Shown here piece by piece: positions 63,248-64,000 of a stretch of DNA of 64,000 nucleotides (its first letter is position 1; every line of letters starts with the position of its first letter). A program made the position numbers and the translations under genes. The stretch lies in contig CAYLMA010000009.1 of the NCBI GenBank assembly GCA_964384915.1, positions 1 to 64,000 of the forward strand, given 5' to 3'. Source of the stretch: Sulfurimicrobium sp964384915. GTDB lineage: Bacteria; Pseudomonadota; Gammaproteobacteria; Burkholderiales; Sulfuricellaceae. The notes under the pieces were generated by a model. It saw only the letters and a list, made by a program, of their open reading frames with translations. It did no database searches and was not told the origin of the DNA.

Positions 63248-63765
63248 ATCAACCGTCCATTCTTCACGCGGTAACCCGCTGTCGCCAGCGCCCCCAGCCC
63301 CTGCCCGCCATGGGCATGGCAGATGGCGCAGGCCAGCGCGTCCGCGGCATCGGCCTGGGGCGCGCCTTCGAGATGCAGCAGGCGGCGCACCATCTCCTGC
63401 ACCTGTTCCTTGCCGGCGTGGCCATTGCCCACCACCGCCTGTTTCACCTGCAAGGCGGTGTATTCCGCCACCGGCAGGTCCCGCGCCACCAGCGCGCAGA
63501 TCGCCGCGCCGCGGGCCTGGCCCAGCAGCAGGGTGGATTGCGGGTTGACGTTGACGAACACTTTCTCGATCGCCGCCTGATCCGGCTGGTAGGTGGCGAT
63601 CACCTCGCCGATGGAATCGAGGATGGTCTTAAGGCGCTGCGGCAGTTCCCCATCCCCGGTTTTGATGCAGCCGCTGGCAATATAGTTCAACCGGCTGCCA
63701 TCCTTCTCCAGCACGCCAAAGCCGGTGACGCGCAAGCCGGGGTCGATGCCGAGGATGCGGGTCAA
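63244..63765 (-). CDS. ruvC: Holliday-junction resolvase RuvC
   Basis: This 173-residue nuclease has the acidic residues D7 (GIDPG), E67 (AIEKVF) and a C-terminal DAADALACA element. It follows yebC after 7 bp. Confidence 0.97.
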   Translation of the reverse strand: MTRILGIDPGLRVTGFGVLEKDGSRLNYIASGCIKTGDGELPQRLKTILDSIGEVIATYQPDQAAIEKVFVNVNPQSTLLLGQARGAAICALVARDLPVAEYTALQVKQAVVGNGHAGKEQVQEMVRRLLHLEGAPQADAADALACAICHAHGGQGLGALATAGYRVKNGRLI

Positions 63766-63772
63766 CTAGGTC

Positions 63773-64000
63773 CTAGTCCTCGATCACGGCCGACGTGTAG
63801 ACTTCCTGCACGTCGTCCAGCGCGTCGAGCGCGTCCAGCAGCTTCTGCATTTTCACCGCGTCGTCGCCGCTGAAGACCGTCTCGTTGTCCGGCTTCATGG
63901 TCACTTCGGCCACCTCGGCCTTGAGGCCCGCTTTCTCCAGCGCTTCCTTGACCGCGGCGAAATCGCCCGGCGCGGTGATCACTTCCACGCTGCCGTCGTC
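63773..64000 (-). CDS. yebC: YebC/PmpR-family protein, C-terminal part
   Basis: The last 75 or so residues of a YebC protein (EVITAPGDFAAVKEALEKAGLKAEVAEVTMKPDN, DALDALDDVQEVYTSAVIED). The frame is open to the right edge, so the N-terminal part lies beyond the window. YebC proteins help resolve ribosome stalling or act as regulators. Confidence 0.95.
   Translation of the reverse strand, partial: DDGSVEVITAPGDFAAVKEALEKAGLKAEVAEVTMKPDNETVFSGDDAVKMQKLLDALDALDDVQEVYTSAVIED

Overview
The window is a chromosomal segment of a free-living diazotrophic proteobacterium, most likely a betaproteobacterium of the Nitrosomonadales type (iron- or sulfur-oxidiser relatives). That placement is inferred from the nif gene types, the ribF-ileS-lspA-fkpB-ispH and ruvC-ruvA-ruvB-ybgC-tolQRAB-pal orders, the NifL-less NifA and the G+C-rich codon use. 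No rRNA, tRNA or CRISPR array was recognised.

Nitrogen-fixation region (about 0.8-19.6 kb and 32.8-40.5 kb). nifH-nifD-nifK and an FeSII (Shethna II)-like 2Fe-2S ferredoxin run on the minus strand from a textbook sigma-54 promoter with one NifA site. Divergent to them are draT, an unrecognised 192-aa gene, draG and a hemerythrin gene, which form a post-translational switch for NifH. A second minus-strand operon reads nifB, an 8-Cys ferredoxin, an IscA/HesB protein, a broken HEAT-repeat gene, nifZ, nifT and a SIR2-like gene. A third reads nifV, nifW, fixA, fixB, fixC, fixX and an FeSI (Shethna I)-like ferredoxin, followed by nifA. NifA carries the CX11CX19CX4C motif of the oxygen-sensitive class. 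nifH, nifB and nifV each have a -24/-12 element and NifA sites 66-68 bp upstream of it.

Accessory island (8.9-15 kb). Arrays of a GGGGTCAGGTCTT repeat and a REP-associated tyrosine transposase flank a compositionally different cassette. The cassette holds an unrecognised gene interrupted by one in-frame stop, a NifS-like cysteine desulfurase, a D-Ala-D-Ala-ligase-like ATP-grasp enzyme and a DMT exporter. It looks like a small uncharacterised biosynthesis-and-export pathway and is the best candidate for an undescribed system.

19.6-32.5 kb: a VapBC pair, a cupin, a sigma-54-driven chemoreceptor with a separate NIT-domain protein, a MocR regulator divergent to a DMT exporter and PhzF, and a SWIM/SNF2 helicase gene split by a frameshift in a G6 tract with a J-domain-like neighbour and a GAF protein.

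40.6-64 kb: a Sco1 locus, a truncated Crp/Fnr gene, ribF, an ATPase plus DUF4276 (TOPRIM-like) pair inserted between ribF and ileS, then ileS-lspA-fkpB-ispH, a YeeE sulfur transporter, queC-queE, the Tol-Pal operon and ruvB. A toxin-antitoxin-rich island separates ruvB from ruvA-ruvC, and the window ends inside yebC. Many intercistronic gaps carry long imperfect hairpins built of short degenerate repeats.
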